This document shows, piece by piece, positions 16,946 to 26,025 of a DNA stretch of 64,000 nucleotides. Each line of letters opens with the position of its first letter. Within the stretch, counting starts at the first letter, position 1. The stretch spans positions 1-64,000 of the forward strand of contig NZ_AYOZ01000004.1 in NCBI RefSeq assembly GCF_000508165.1, in the 5' to 3' direction. The notes below the pieces were generated by a model, which made no database searches, was not told where the DNA came from, and saw nothing but the letters and a program-made list of their open reading frames with translations. The stretch is from Marinomonas profundimaris. GTDB lineage: Bacteria; Pseudomonadota; Gammaproteobacteria; Pseudomonadales; Marinomonadaceae. Position numbers and translations under genes: made by a program.

Positions 16946-18229
16946 TTAAGGCAATTGGTCTCGCAGCTTGTAATACAACATCCCCGCAACCAACCCAGGC
17001 CAACGCAATAAAGTCCCACCAGGAAAGTCCGCATTAGGAACACTTGCAAAAATATCAAAACGCTCTGCGGTGCCGCTTACCGCTTCCGAAATTAACTTTC
17101 CACCCAAAGTCGCCAATGCGATCCCGTGCCCTGAATACCCTTGCGCTATAAACACATTCTTTTCTTCGTGACCAAAATGAGGCATTCGATTCAGCGTAAT
17201 AGCCAGCGTCCCTCCCCAACTGTAATCAATTTGCACTTTCTTCAATTCAGGATAAGTGGCAATCATATGTTTTTTAACAAAGCCTGAGATGTCTGAAGGA
17301 AAGCGAGATCGATAGTTTTCTCCGCCTCCCCATAGCAGTCGTTTATCTGCAGATAAACGGAAGTAATTCACTACAAATTTTGAGTCAGCCACAGCAAGAT
17401 CGAGCGGGTTTATTCGATTATAAACAGACGCCGGCAAGGGCTGGGTTGCCAAAATAAAGTTATTGATTGGCATGATTTTTTTTGCAGCTTGAGGGTGTAA
17501 TTTTCCCAGATACCCATTACATGCGAAGACAACGAATTTTGCTTTCACGGTTGCGAGAGGGGTTGAAACACTAGGATTATTTCCCGAGACATAACCAACA
17601 ACCGGCGTGTTTTCATAAATATGAACACCATTTTTTTGCGCCGCATGAGCCAATCCTAATGCGTAATTATAAGGATGGAGGTGTCCCCCTTGCTCATAAT
17701 ACTCAGCACCATAGTAATGCTCTGTCCCTAGTCGCTCTGCCACACTTTGATCATTCAAATATGCAATGGAAGCAAAACCCAATACGGTGTTCTTATATTC
17801 CACGGCCTGCTTCATATCTTCGACATGAGATGGCTTTGAGGCCACATGTAACACTCCCGCCTTCAAATCACATTCTATTTGATGTTCATGAATAAGAGAC
17901 TTCACCAACTCAACCGACTCAACCGACATTTTCCATAATGCATCGGCATTTTCTTTACCGACTTTTCGACATAAGACCTCATGATCAACATTCAGCCCCT
18001 GACAAAATTGACCACCATTACGCCCAGAAGCACCAGAACCAATCGACTTAGCCTCTAACAAGGTAACGCGATAGCCTTTTTGAGACAGGTGAAGCGCTGC
18101 CGACAACCCAGTATATCCAGCACCAATGATACAAACATCGGTTTCATGGCTTTCTTGCAAAGGGGGAAAGTGTAAAGTTTGATTACTGCTATGCGCATAA
18201 TAAGAACGTTCAAAACCTTGATTCTGCAT
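16946..18229 (-). CDS. FAD-dependent oxidoreductase, PuuB-like (copy 1)
   Basis: A 427-residue DAO-type flavoprotein resembling gamma-glutamylputrescine oxidase, which turns the glutamylated amine into an aldehyde with release of ammonia and H2O2. The FAD-binding GAGYTG is at 36-41, followed by the family signature GASGRNGGQ at 66-74. The C-terminal QGYSGHGIALATLGGKLI is the second dinucleotide region. It is divergent from a PuuA-like ligase, with a shared upstream region holding a TACC-N8-GGTA palindrome. Its stop codon touches the tRNA-Arg 3' end and no terminator is visible. The substrate (putrescine or another amine) is inferred. Confidence 0.85.
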   Translation of the reverse strand: MQNQGFERSYYAHSSNQTLHFPPLQESHETDVCIIGAGYTGLSAALHLSQKGYRVTLLEAKSIGSGASGRNGGQFCQGLNVDHEVLCRKVGKENADALWKMSVESVELVKSLIHEHQIECDLKAGVLHVASKPSHVEDMKQAVEYKNTVLGFASIAYLNDQSVAERLGTEHYYGAEYYEQGGHLHPYNYALGLAHAAQKNGVHIYENTPVVGYVSGNNPSVSTPLATVKAKFVVFACNGYLGKLHPQAAKKIMPINNFILATQPLPASVYNRINPLDLAVADSKFVVNYFRLSADKRLLWGGGENYRSRFPSDISGFVKKHMIATYPELKKVQIDYSWGGTLAITLNRMPHFGHEEKNVFIAQGYSGHGIALATLGGKLISEAVSGTAERFDIFASVPNADFPGGTLLRWPGLVAGMLYYKLRDQLP

Positions 18230-18315
18230 GTTTATACCCTATAAAAAAACATTACACATTTCGTAGCACTGCACCAATAGATCATTAATTTAGTCAAAAT
18301 TTAAAAAAAAGTAGC

Positions 18316-18331
18316 TACCCCTTAGTAGGTA
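18316..18331 (+). promoter_or_regulatory. TACC-N8-GGTA box A, before puuA-like copy 1
   Basis: TACCCCTTAGTAGGTA lies in the divergent region between the PuuB-like and PuuA-like genes, 61 nt before the ligase ATG. It agrees closely with the boxes at 30791 and 32414. A binding site for a pathway regulator is inferred, the LuxR-type protein at 28421 being the first candidate. Confidence 0.65.
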
Positions 18332-18392
18332 TGTGTCGATTCTTATAAAAGTGTTATTACTTAAGAGTCAACAACATAATGAAGGGGGATTC

Positions 18393-19733
18393 ATGGGTGT
18401 TCTAGAAGATTTTCTAAAAAAGCATTCAATTATAGAAATCGAGTCTACATTACCAGACATGACAGGCAATGCGCGGGGTAAATTCTACCCTACACGTAAG
18501 TTCTTAGCAGAAAATGGTGGACGCTTACCTGAAACGGTTTTAGTACAAAGTGTGACCGGAGATTGGGCTTATAACCATTACGACATAGTCGATGCCCGTG
18601 ACCGTGACATGATACTTGTACCAGACACCAACACGCTGAGAATTGTTCCTTGGACAGATGAACCCACCGCACAGCTTATTAACGATTGTTACGACACCCA
18701 AGGCAACCTTCACCCTTTAGCCAGCCGAACCATTCTACGACGAGTTTTAGCGCTGTTTGAAAAAGAAGGATTACGTCCCGTCGTTGCACCAGAAGTCGAA
18801 TTTTATCTGGTGCAAAAAAATGACGATCCAGATTATGAATTGAAGGCAGCCAAAGGCCGCTCTGGCCGAAGAGAGACCGCTCGTCGATCTTATAGCATTG
18901 ACGCGGTTAACGAATTCAATCCTGTCATTGACACTTTATACGCCTATTGCGAAGCACAAGATTTGGATGTGGACACGCTGATCCATGAATCTGGTGCGGC
19001 GCAAATGGAGATCAACTTTCTTCACGGCGATGCGCTTGATTTAGCGGATCAGGTTTTTGTATTCAAACGCACCCTACGAGAAGCCGCGTTAAAGCATGAT
19101 ATCTACGCCACTTTTATGGCCAAACCGATGCAAAATGAGCCCGGTAGCGCCATGCATATCCACCAAAGCATTTTAGACATTAAGACCGGAAAAAACATTT
19201 TCACTGAAAACGGCGAGTTCAGTGACGCGTTTTATCATTACATGGGCGGTTTGCAAAAATACACGCCAAGTGCCATCAGTTTTTTTGCGCCGAATGTAAA
19301 TTCCTATCGTCGTTTTGCACCAGAAATCGCCGCGCCAGTGAACATGAAATGGGGCATTGATAACCGCACGACAGGCTTACGCGTTCCCGCATCATCACCT
19401 GAAGCCACACGAATTGAAAACCGTTTTCCTGGATCGGACTGCAACCCTTATTTAGCCATTGCGGCAAGCTTGGCTTGTGGTTATTTAGGCTTAAAAGAAA
19501 AGCTCAAACCAAGTGCGCCAATCACTGGTGCCGCCGCACTTGAACATGACAATGTGGAACTAGCTCGTACTTTAGAAGAAGCATTACGATTACTAGAAGA
19601 CTGCCCTGAAATTTGCGAAATCATGGGGCAGCAATTTATCGATGCTTATATTGGCATTAAAAAAACGGAGTTTGAAACCTTTAACAAGGTCATCAGCTCT
19701 TGGGAAAGAGAGCACTTATTGCTCAATGTATAA
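18393..19733 (+). CDS. Glutamine synthetase-family gamma-glutamyl amine ligase, PuuA-like (copy 1)
   Basis: A 446-residue GlnA/PuuA-family enzyme that would join glutamate to putrescine or another amine using ATP. Catalytic-core motifs are APEVEFYL (132-139), AAQMEINF (202-209), GSAMHIHQS (251-259), FAPNVNSYRR (298-307), NRTTGLRVP (324-332) and IENRFPGSDCNPYLA (341-355). The ATG at 18393 is chosen because GAAGGGGG lies five bases upstream. A longer frame to 18333 starts with GTG and has no such site. It lacks the adenylylation region typical of GlnA. A PotF-like gene follows 68 nt downstream. Confidence 0.86.
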   Translation: MGVLEDFLKKHSIIEIESTLPDMTGNARGKFYPTRKFLAENGGRLPETVLVQSVTGDWAYNHYDIVDARDRDMILVPDTNTLRIVPWTDEPTAQLINDCYDTQGNLHPLASRTILRRVLALFEKEGLRPVVAPEVEFYLVQKNDDPDYELKAAKGRSGRRETARRSYSIDAVNEFNPVIDTLYAYCEAQDLDVDTLIHESGAAQMEINFLHGDALDLADQVFVFKRTLREAALKHDIYATFMAKPMQNEPGSAMHIHQSILDIKTGKNIFTENGEFSDAFYHYMGGLQKYTPSAISFFAPNVNSYRRFAPEIAAPVNMKWGIDNRTTGLRVPASSPEATRIENRFPGSDCNPYLAIAASLACGYLGLKEKLKPSAPITGAAALEHDNVELARTLEEALRLLEDCPEICEIMGQQFIDAYIGIKKTEFETFNKVISSWEREHLLLNV

Positions 19734-19747
19734 CCCCCTTTGAGGTC
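19732..19747 (+). promoter_or_regulatory. Possible TACC-N8-GGTA box D, before potF-like copy 1
   Basis: At the end of the PuuA-like gene, ACC-N8-GGT (19733-19746) has the same spacing as boxes A-C, but the outer T and A are changed. It lies 54 nt before the PotF-like ATG, a position like box A. Confidence 0.35.
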
Positions 19748-19801
19748 ATCGTTTAATGAATTGATCAACATTTTCCATTGCTAACTAAGAGGTAGAACAC
19801 T

Positions 19802-20923
19802 ATGAAAAACACCGTATTTCGTTTATGTAAACCCTTAATGCCATTACTTGCCTGCACCGCTGTCGCCATGCCAATTTCTGGGCTTGCAGAAGAAGAACTG
19901 AAATTTTACAACTGGTCGGATTATATTGGTGAAGACACCATTGGTAACTTTGAGCAACAAACGGGCATCCATGTCATTGCGGATGTTTTTGACAGTAATG
20001 AAGTACTAGAAGCCAAATTGCTCGCCGGCGGTTCAGGTTACGACTTAGTTGTGCCGACAGCCTCTTTTATGGGGCGTCAAATTCAAGCGGGTGTTTTTCA
20101 AAAACTGGACAAATCCAAACTATCAAACTACAAAAACATTGACCCTGAATTATTGTCTTATTTAGAAGCCGTTGACCCAGGCAATCAATATGGTGTGCCA
20201 TATTTGTGGGGCACAACAGGCATCGGCTACAACCCTGCGATGGTCAAAAAAGCATTAGGCGAAGACGCGCCAGTCAACAGCTGGGACCTCGTGTTTAAAC
20301 CGGAAAATATGGCAAAACTCGAAAAGTGTGGTGTGATGTTCCTCGACTCACCCGACGAACTGTACCCATTGGCTTTGAATTATTTAGGCATGGATCCAAA
20401 TAGCCGAAAAGCGAAAGACTATGCACTAGATAGCCCAGCAGCCATGTTATTGAAAAAGGTTCGCCCTTACGTCACTCAATTCCATTCTTCGCAATACATT
20501 AGCGCGCTGGCCAATGGCGATGCGTGCGTGGCAATTGGCTGGTCTGGTGATGTCATCCAAGCCCAAGACCGTGCAGCAGAAGCAGACAATGGTATCGAAG
20601 TGGCATACAGCATTCCGGACGAAGGCACACAAATTTGGTTTGATATGCTCGCCATTCCAAAAGGTGCTAAAAGTGCAGACAACGCCCATGAGTTTATCAA
20701 CTACTTGATGGAACCAGAGGTCATTGCCGATGTAACAAACTACGTCGCGTACGCTAATCCAAACCTGTTAGCCACGGAGCTTCAAGATCAAGAAATTTCC
20801 AACAACCCTGGTATTTACCCATCCGACGAAGTGAAAGAAAGATTCTTCACACAAAAATTGCGCGGTGCAAAAATCGAACGATTAATGACCCGTTTTTGGA
20901 CCAACCTTAAGACAGGGCAATAA
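19802..20923 (+). CDS. potF: Polyamine ABC transporter substrate-binding protein, PotF-like (copy 1)
   Basis: A 373-residue periplasmic binding protein. A signal peptide ends near SGLA (residue 29). Motifs shared with E. coli PotF are FYNWSDYI (35-42), FDSNEVLEAKL (63-73), HSSQYI (228-233), WSGD (247-250) and WFDMLAIP. The cognate permeases are on the other strand (potGHI, 21791-24707), beside a second PotF-like protein. A strong terminator follows. The ligand is probably a diamine such as putrescine. Confidence 0.9.
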   Translation: MKNTVFRLCKPLMPLLACTAVAMPISGLAEEELKFYNWSDYIGEDTIGNFEQQTGIHVIADVFDSNEVLEAKLLAGGSGYDLVVPTASFMGRQIQAGVFQKLDKSKLSNYKNIDPELLSYLEAVDPGNQYGVPYLWGTTGIGYNPAMVKKALGEDAPVNSWDLVFKPENMAKLEKCGVMFLDSPDELYPLALNYLGMDPNSRKAKDYALDSPAAMLLKKVRPYVTQFHSSQYISALANGDACVAIGWSGDVIQAQDRAAEADNGIEVAYSIPDEGTQIWFDMLAIPKGAKSADNAHEFINYLMEPEVIADVTNYVAYANPNLLATELQDQEISNNPGIYPSDEVKERFFTQKLRGAKIERLMTRFWTNLKTGQ

Positions 20924-20948
20924 CCCGCTATCAGACAAAATAAGCCAC

Positions 20949-20983
20949 AAAAAAGCCAATGATGAAATATCATTGGCTTTTTT
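20949..20983 (+). terminator. Intrinsic terminator after potF-like copy 1
   Basis: A perfect 15-bp stem (20949-20963 with 20969-20983) with a 5-nt loop, ending in six T on the plus strand and six A on the 5' side, so it may work in both directions between convergent genes. Confidence 0.92.
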
Positions 20984-21009
20984 ACATTCACCTTAAATGA
21001 GCAACAACA

Positions 21010-21750
21010 CTAACCTTGAGAAAGGCGGTTTTCATCCCCTGATTTGATAAATTCCACCAACCACGCAATCACTTCTGGCGAATTTAACGCATCCTTTCGA
21101 ACGCTACTCAAGCCTTGCTCAGCCACTTCAAGCGAAAAGCTGTCGCCTTTTATGTTGTCAATCAATGCCGCTTCATAAGCCGCACTGAACTCTGGATGCC
21201 CTTGCAAAGTAACGATGTGTTTGTCATATACCAAACCCGCATTTTCACAGAATGCAGACCGAGCAAATACCTTGGCTCTGGTAGGTTTTAGGACGACTTG
21301 ATCTTGATGCATCGCACAAATTGAAATATGGCTCGGCGGCTCAGGCAAAACAATGTCCTTCACATTGGGAACCACCTCGTAGTCATGAATCCCAACACCC
21401 CAACCACCAGCAAACTTTACTACGCCACCGCCCAATGCTTCGGCAATAATCTGATGCCCAAAACAAATCCCCACTAAAGGCTGCTTTTTCGCATCAATTT
21501 CCTGAATCAGCACTTTTAGTTGCTGCATCCAAGAAAGATCTTCATAGACATTTGAGCGAGACCCAGTAATCAACCACGCATCACATACATCAGCATGACT
21601 TGGAAAAACGCCATCTCGAACATCAAACACGTCAAATTCAAACGTCGAATCCTGCTCAGCAAACTGCGTAACAAACATATCGGCATAAGAGCCAAAACTC
21701 GGTAACAATGTAGGACGAGTAATACCCGCTGCCAGTATTCCAATTCTCAT
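21010..21750 (-). CDS. Class I glutamine amidotransferase-like protein
   Basis: A 246-residue stand-alone class I amidotransferase domain. The triad is visible: Cys96 in GICFGHQ, and His185 and Glu187 in QGHPEF. It resembles the GMP synthase-like amidotransferase family more than the C26 peptidase PuuD. In this setting it may hydrolyse a gamma-glutamyl intermediate and so take the PuuD role. That is inference from neighbours. It lies 40 nt after the potI-like stop in the same direction, with GGAGGG before the ATG. Confidence 0.8.
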   Translation of the reverse strand: MRIGILAAGITRPTLLPSFGSYADMFVTQFAEQDSTFEFDVFDVRDGVFPSHADVCDAWLITGSRSNVYEDLSWMQQLKVLIQEIDAKKQPLVGICFGHQIIAEALGGGVVKFAGGWGVGIHDYEVVPNVKDIVLPEPPSHISICAMHQDQVVLKPTRAKVFARSAFCENAGLVYDKHIVTLQGHPEFSAAYEAALIDNIKGDSFSLEVAEQGLSSVRKDALNSPEVIAWLVEFIKSGDENRLSQG

Positions 21751-21790
21751 TTACCCTCCTTTAAAGCTATGAATAAACGCTTCAAATCAA

Positions 21791-22603
21791 TCATTGAGAT
21801 ATCTTGTATCGGTTCTGACGATGCATAATAAAAATAGCGGCAATGACCGCAATGGCAACCACTAAAATCATCAGGGTAGCAAGCGCATTCACTTCTGGAG
21901 AAACCCCCAAACGCACTTTCGAAAAAATCACCATCGGCAAAGTGCTATTTCCCGGCCCAGACACAAAACTGGCGATCACTAAGTCGTCCAGAGATAAGGT
22001 AAAAGACAACAACCAACCGGACACAATTGCAGGCGCAATCAACGGCAAGGTAATGAGAAAGAACAAAGAGGACGGTTTCGCACCTAAATCCATTGCCGCT
22101 TCTTCTAAGGTTTCATCCAAAGACGCCAAGCGAGATTGAACAACCACCGCAACGTACGCCAGACAAAACGTAGTGTGCGCAATAATAATGGTGCCGGTTC
22201 CTCTTCCTGCCGGCCAACCAAACATAGATTCCAATGCCACAAACAGCAGCAATAATGACAAGCCAGTAATGACATCCGGCATAATTAATGGCGCGGTCAC
22301 CCAACCCGACAAAATCGTCTTGCCTCTAAATCGCCCCATGCGACTTAAAACAAAACCCGCCATGGTGCCTAAGACAACGGCAAGCGTTGCACTAATGGCG
22401 GCGATTTTAAAACTGAGCAACGTCGCATTAATAATTTGCTCATTTTGAAACAAAGCCGCATACCATTTGATTGACCAGCCACCCCACACGGTAACCAATT
22501 TAGACTCATTAAAACTGTAAATAATGAGTGAAATAATGGGCGCGTACAAAAAGACGAAACCAAATAACGCCGAACCGTTTAAAAATAAAGAGCCTCGTTT
22601 CAT
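21791..22603 (-). CDS. potI: Polyamine ABC transporter permease, PotI-like
   Basis: A 270-residue inner-membrane permease with six hydrophobic segments. The binding-protein-dependent transport motif EEAAMDLGAKPSSLFFLITLP (EAA loop, about 160-180) contacts the ATPase. Its length is close to E. coli PotI (281). The start overlaps the potH-like stop by four bases (ATGA). Confidence 0.93.
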   Translation of the reverse strand: MKRGSLFLNGSALFGFVFLYAPIISLIIYSFNESKLVTVWGGWSIKWYAALFQNEQIINATLLSFKIAAISATLAVVLGTMAGFVLSRMGRFRGKTILSGWVTAPLIMPDVITGLSLLLLFVALESMFGWPAGRGTGTIIIAHTTFCLAYVAVVVQSRLASLDETLEEAAMDLGAKPSSLFFLITLPLIAPAIVSGWLLSFTLSLDDLVIASFVSGPGNSTLPMVIFSKVRLGVSPEVNALATLMILVVAIAVIAAIFIMHRQNRYKISQ

Positions 22604-23550
22604 GGTGCGTCCTCCTGCTTGTTGCGGCTACGAATAAACATGATCGGCCCCACTAATACGATTAACATCACCGTTGCCACTGCGGAGGCCATTGGCCAAT
22701 CGCGATTTAAGAAAAATTCGTCCCATAACACACGGCCTATCATCAATGTATCCGACCCACCTAACAACGCGGGAATCACAAATTCTCCCACGGCGGGAAT
22801 AAACACCAGCAAACAACCCGCAACAATTCCGGGAATCGCCAACGGCAAGGTCACCAAGAAAAAGGCTTGATAGGGTTTTGCACCTAAATCTTTGGCCGCT
22901 TCCAACAGCGCTAAGTCCATTTTTTCGAGTGTGGTATAAAGTGGTAAAATCATGAAGGGTAAATAGGTATAAACGATGCCAACATACACTGCGAAATCGG
23001 TTTGTAACATAATCAGAGGGTGGTCAGTTATTCCCAGCCCCATTAAAAATTCGTTTACTACACCGTTTTTTTTCAACAACCCCATCCACGCATAAACACG
23101 CAATAAGAAGGAGGTCCAAAAAGGTAAAATAACCAAAGAAAGCAATAATGTACGTCGAGTACGTGAACTCTTTGCAATTAAATAGGCAATGGGAAAGGCA
23201 ATCACCAAAGTAATGAAGGTAGAAATGGCGGCAATCCGAATCGAACTCAAATACGCATCAAGATAAAAGCGGCTTTCAAATAAAAATAAATAATTACCGA
23301 AGGTGATTTTAAGCGTCGCGTAGGCTTCTTCTGGATTCCATTCGAACAATGGAGAATAAGGCGGAACAGCGATCGCAGACTCTGCCAAGGAAATTTTGAA
23401 AACCACAAGAAATGGAATAAAGAAAAAAACCGCCAACCATAAAGTGGGCGTCAAAATAACCGCCATGCGTCCCCAGTTCATCGCTTTAATACGATGCACT
23501 AAACGTACTGCCATGGCACCTTTTCCAACATAAGGGGTTATATTGTTCAT
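22600..23550 (-). CDS. potH: Polyamine ABC transporter permease, PotH-like
   Basis: A 316-residue permease with six predicted membrane spans, the first at about 32-52. The EAA loop ALLEAAKDLGAKPYQAFFLV (about 217-236) is present. The length matches E. coli PotH (317). The start overlaps the potG-like stop by four bases (ATGA), giving a translationally coupled potG-potH-potI set. Confidence 0.93.
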   Translation of the reverse strand: MNNITPYVGKGAMAVRLVHRIKAMNWGRMAVILTPTLWLAVFFFIPFLVVFKISLAESAIAVPPYSPLFEWNPEEAYATLKITFGNYLFLFESRFYLDAYLSSIRIAAISTFITLVIAFPIAYLIAKSSRTRRTLLLSLVILPFWTSFLLRVYAWMGLLKKNGVVNEFLMGLGITDHPLIMLQTDFAVYVGIVYTYLPFMILPLYTTLEKMDLALLEAAKDLGAKPYQAFFLVTLPLAIPGIVAGCLLVFIPAVGEFVIPALLGGSDTLMIGRVLWDEFFLNRDWPMASAVATVMLIVLVGPIMFIRSRNKQEDAP

Positions 23551-24707
23551 GATGTGAGCACCACACCACTCTCGCTATCCCACGAAAGATAAACCGAGTC
23601 ATCCCATGTCAGCCTGTCACCCATATCCCGAATGGCATTCGGTAACGTGACACGTACTTCTTTGCCGCTATGTAAGCGAACTTTGTAAATGGACTGACTT
23701 CCCATGTAGGCGTAATCGGTGACGATGCCTGACGTCGTATTCGTGTTGCCGTCCATAGGATCACGACTGATTCGCATTTTTTCAGGTCGAATGGCAACGC
23801 AGACACTTTGAGTAGGAGCGCATCCGGTCGCGTGCTCCTTATCGATTTTTATCAGATTGTCCATATCAGGAGAATGCACGGTAACGCTGTCACTGTCTTC
23901 CGACATAACCGTGCCTTCAAACATGTTTACATTCCCAATAAACTCCGCCACAAAACGGCTATTTGGGCACTCATAAACCTGATGGGGTTCCGCTATTTGA
24001 GCAATTTGACCTTGGTTCATGACTCCAATCCGAGTCGCCAATGTCATGGCTTCTTCTTGATCGTGCGTTACCACTATGAAGGTAATGCCCAATTCGTCTT
24101 GCAAATTGATCAATTCAAATTGTGTTTCTTCGCGAAGTTTTTTATCCAGCGCACCTAATGGCTCATCCAACAATAAAAGCTTTGGGCGTTTAATTAATGC
24201 TCTTGCCAAGGCAACACGCTGACGCTGACCACCCGATAACATAAAAGGTTTTCGTTTCGCCAAATGGCCTAATTGCACCATATCCAGCATTTCAGCCACT
24301 CGCTGCTTCACCTCTTGCGATCGCACGCCTTCTCGACGCAGACCAAAAGCAACATTCGCCTCCACACTCAGATGTGGAAACAAAGCATAAGACTGAAACA
24401 TCATATTGACCGGACGCTTCCATGGTTCAATATTAGACATGTCCACGCCATCAATTAAAATCCGTCCGCTGGTTGGTTTATCAAACCCTGCCAACATTCT
24501 TAAAAGCGTACTTTTACCTGAGCCAGAGCCACCCAACAAGCAGAACAATTCGTTTTTATAAATATCCAAAGACACAGAATCAACCGCGGTAAACGCACCG
24601 AATTTTTTGCTGATTTGTTCAATTTGCACAAAGGGTTTCGCTTCAGGATCTCGCCACGAAGCGGGACTGTTTAGTTTGCTTGGATCTATCTGTGGGCTTG
24701 TTGGCAT
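23547..24707 (-). CDS. potG: Polyamine ABC transporter ATPase, PotG-like
   Basis: A 386-residue ABC ATPase. Walker A GGSGSGKST (59-67), signature LSGGQ (157-161), Walker B LLLLDEP (177-183), and a C-terminal TOBE-type regulatory domain (about 290-380). The length matches E. coli PotG (377). It follows the PotF-like copy 2 gene with 127 nt between, in which a hairpin lies. Confidence 0.94.
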   Translation of the reverse strand: MPTSPQIDPSKLNSPASWRDPEAKPFVQIEQISKKFGAFTAVDSVSLDIYKNELFCLLGGSGSGKSTLLRMLAGFDKPTSGRILIDGVDMSNIEPWKRPVNMMFQSYALFPHLSVEANVAFGLRREGVRSQEVKQRVAEMLDMVQLGHLAKRKPFMLSGGQRQRVALARALIKRPKLLLLDEPLGALDKKLREETQFELINLQDELGITFIVVTHDQEEAMTLATRIGVMNQGQIAQIAEPHQVYECPNSRFVAEFIGNVNMFEGTVMSEDSDSVTVHSPDMDNLIKIDKEHATGCAPTQSVCVAIRPEKMRISRDPMDGNTNTTSGIVTDYAYMGSQSIYKVRLHSGKEVRVTLPNAIRDMGDRLTWDDSVYLSWDSESGVVLTS

Positions 24708-24801
24708 GCTTCACCTTTTTACTGAAAGACAACATAAGAGCGGATTTAATGACAAAGCAAAAAACACACCTTATTCATAGATATTGAAAGTGAACAAAGA
24801 A

Positions 24802-24826
24802 TCACTGGAGTCACAGACCCCAGTGA
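24802..24826 (-). other. Hairpin between potF-like copy 2 and potG
   Basis: TCACTGG/CCAGTGA arms (24802-24808 with 24820-24826) with two further inner pairs after a mismatch. It lies 9 nt after the potF stop. No long T run follows on the minus strand, so it looks like an mRNA-processing or partial-termination element that keeps binding-protein mRNA above permease mRNA. That role is inferred. Confidence 0.55.
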
Positions 24827-24834
24827 GGAGGTCA

Positions 24835-25926
24835 TTAACGCCCCGTTTTAATATTTGACCAAGCGCGCGTTAATGAGCGGTCAAATTTTTTCGTATGTGC
24901 GACTTGAATAAAGAGCTTATCTTTCACCGCTTGCGTTGGGTAAATACCTTTATTCTCAGAAACTTCCGCATCCAACATAGGCTCGGCAGCCGTGTTCGGT
25001 ACGGCATAAAAAACATAATTGGATAAATCTGCTGCAACATCGCCTCTCAATATATAGTCGATGTATTTTAATGCCGCTTCAGGATGTGGTGCGTCTTTTG
25101 GGATCGCCATCACATCAAACCACACCAACGCGCCTTCTTTTGGTATCACATAGCCAACATTCACACCTTGACCTGCTTCCGCTGCGCGATCTTGAGCTTG
25201 TAAAATATCGCCGTTGTACCCTAGTGCCACACAAATCTCACCATTGGCCAGGTCCGAAATGTACTGGCTTGAATGGAAGTATTTATACGATGGTCGAACT
25301 TTGGCCATCAAATCTGCACTGGCTTTCAACACATCCAGTTTTTCAGAGTTTGGATCTTGCCCCATGTAATTATTGACCGTCGCCATGATTTCCGCAGGAG
25401 AATCTAAAACAGCAATACCACAATCCGCTAATTTAGCCGCGACATCGGGTTTCAACAGCATGTCCAGCGAATCAATTTCGACATCACCTAAACGCGCTTT
25501 GACCATGTCGACGTTATAGCCAATACCGACTGTTCCCCACGCATAAGGAATATTGTGTTTATTCCCCGTATCGTGCCTCGCCAACTGTCCAGCCAGCTGA
25601 GCATCGAGATTACCGATATTAGACAGCTTAGTTTTATCGATTTCTTGGTAGATGCCCGCTTGCACTTGTCGTTCGAAGAAGGAGTTGGATGGCATGACCA
25701 AATCGTAACCAGAACCACCAGCCATCAATTTGGCTTCCAGTACCTCATTACTGTCATAAACATCGTAATTTACTTTAATGCCGGTTTCTTTTTCAAAGTT
25801 GGCGACAGAATCTGGCGCGATATAATCGGACCAGTTATAAATATTGAGTACTTTATCTTCAGCCGCAACGCTGCCAGACACCAATACAGTACACATGAGA
25901 GACAACAATTTTCGCTTCATTTTCAT
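24835..25926 (-). CDS. potF: Polyamine ABC transporter substrate-binding protein, PotF-like (copy 2)
   Basis: A 363-residue periplasmic binding protein, first gene of potFGHI. The signal peptide ends at VAA (about residue 22). It has YNWSDYI (30-36), YDSNEVLEAKL (57-67) and HSSQYI (218-223). Where copy 1 and E. coli PotF have Trp in the pocket motif (WSGD and WAGD), this copy has Tyr237 (YNGD). A different ligand preference is therefore possible. Confidence 0.91.
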   Translation of the reverse strand: MKMKRKLLSLMCTVLVSGSVAAEDKVLNIYNWSDYIAPDSVANFEKETGIKVNYDVYDSNEVLEAKLMAGGSGYDLVMPSNSFFERQVQAGIYQEIDKTKLSNIGNLDAQLAGQLARHDTGNKHNIPYAWGTVGIGYNVDMVKARLGDVEIDSLDMLLKPDVAAKLADCGIAVLDSPAEIMATVNNYMGQDPNSEKLDVLKASADLMAKVRPSYKYFHSSQYISDLANGEICVALGYNGDILQAQDRAAEAGQGVNVGYVIPKEGALVWFDVMAIPKDAPHPEAALKYIDYILRGDVAADLSNYVFYAVPNTAAEPMLDAEVSENKGIYPTQAVKDKLFIQVAHTKKFDRSLTRAWSNIKTGR

Positions 25927-26025
25927 TATCGATTCTCCAGTTCAACATTATTTATGAGTGTGACATTGCCACTATCTTGATCAAACAAATACGGTATTCC
26001 ACGCCAAAGAATTACGTTAATCGCC

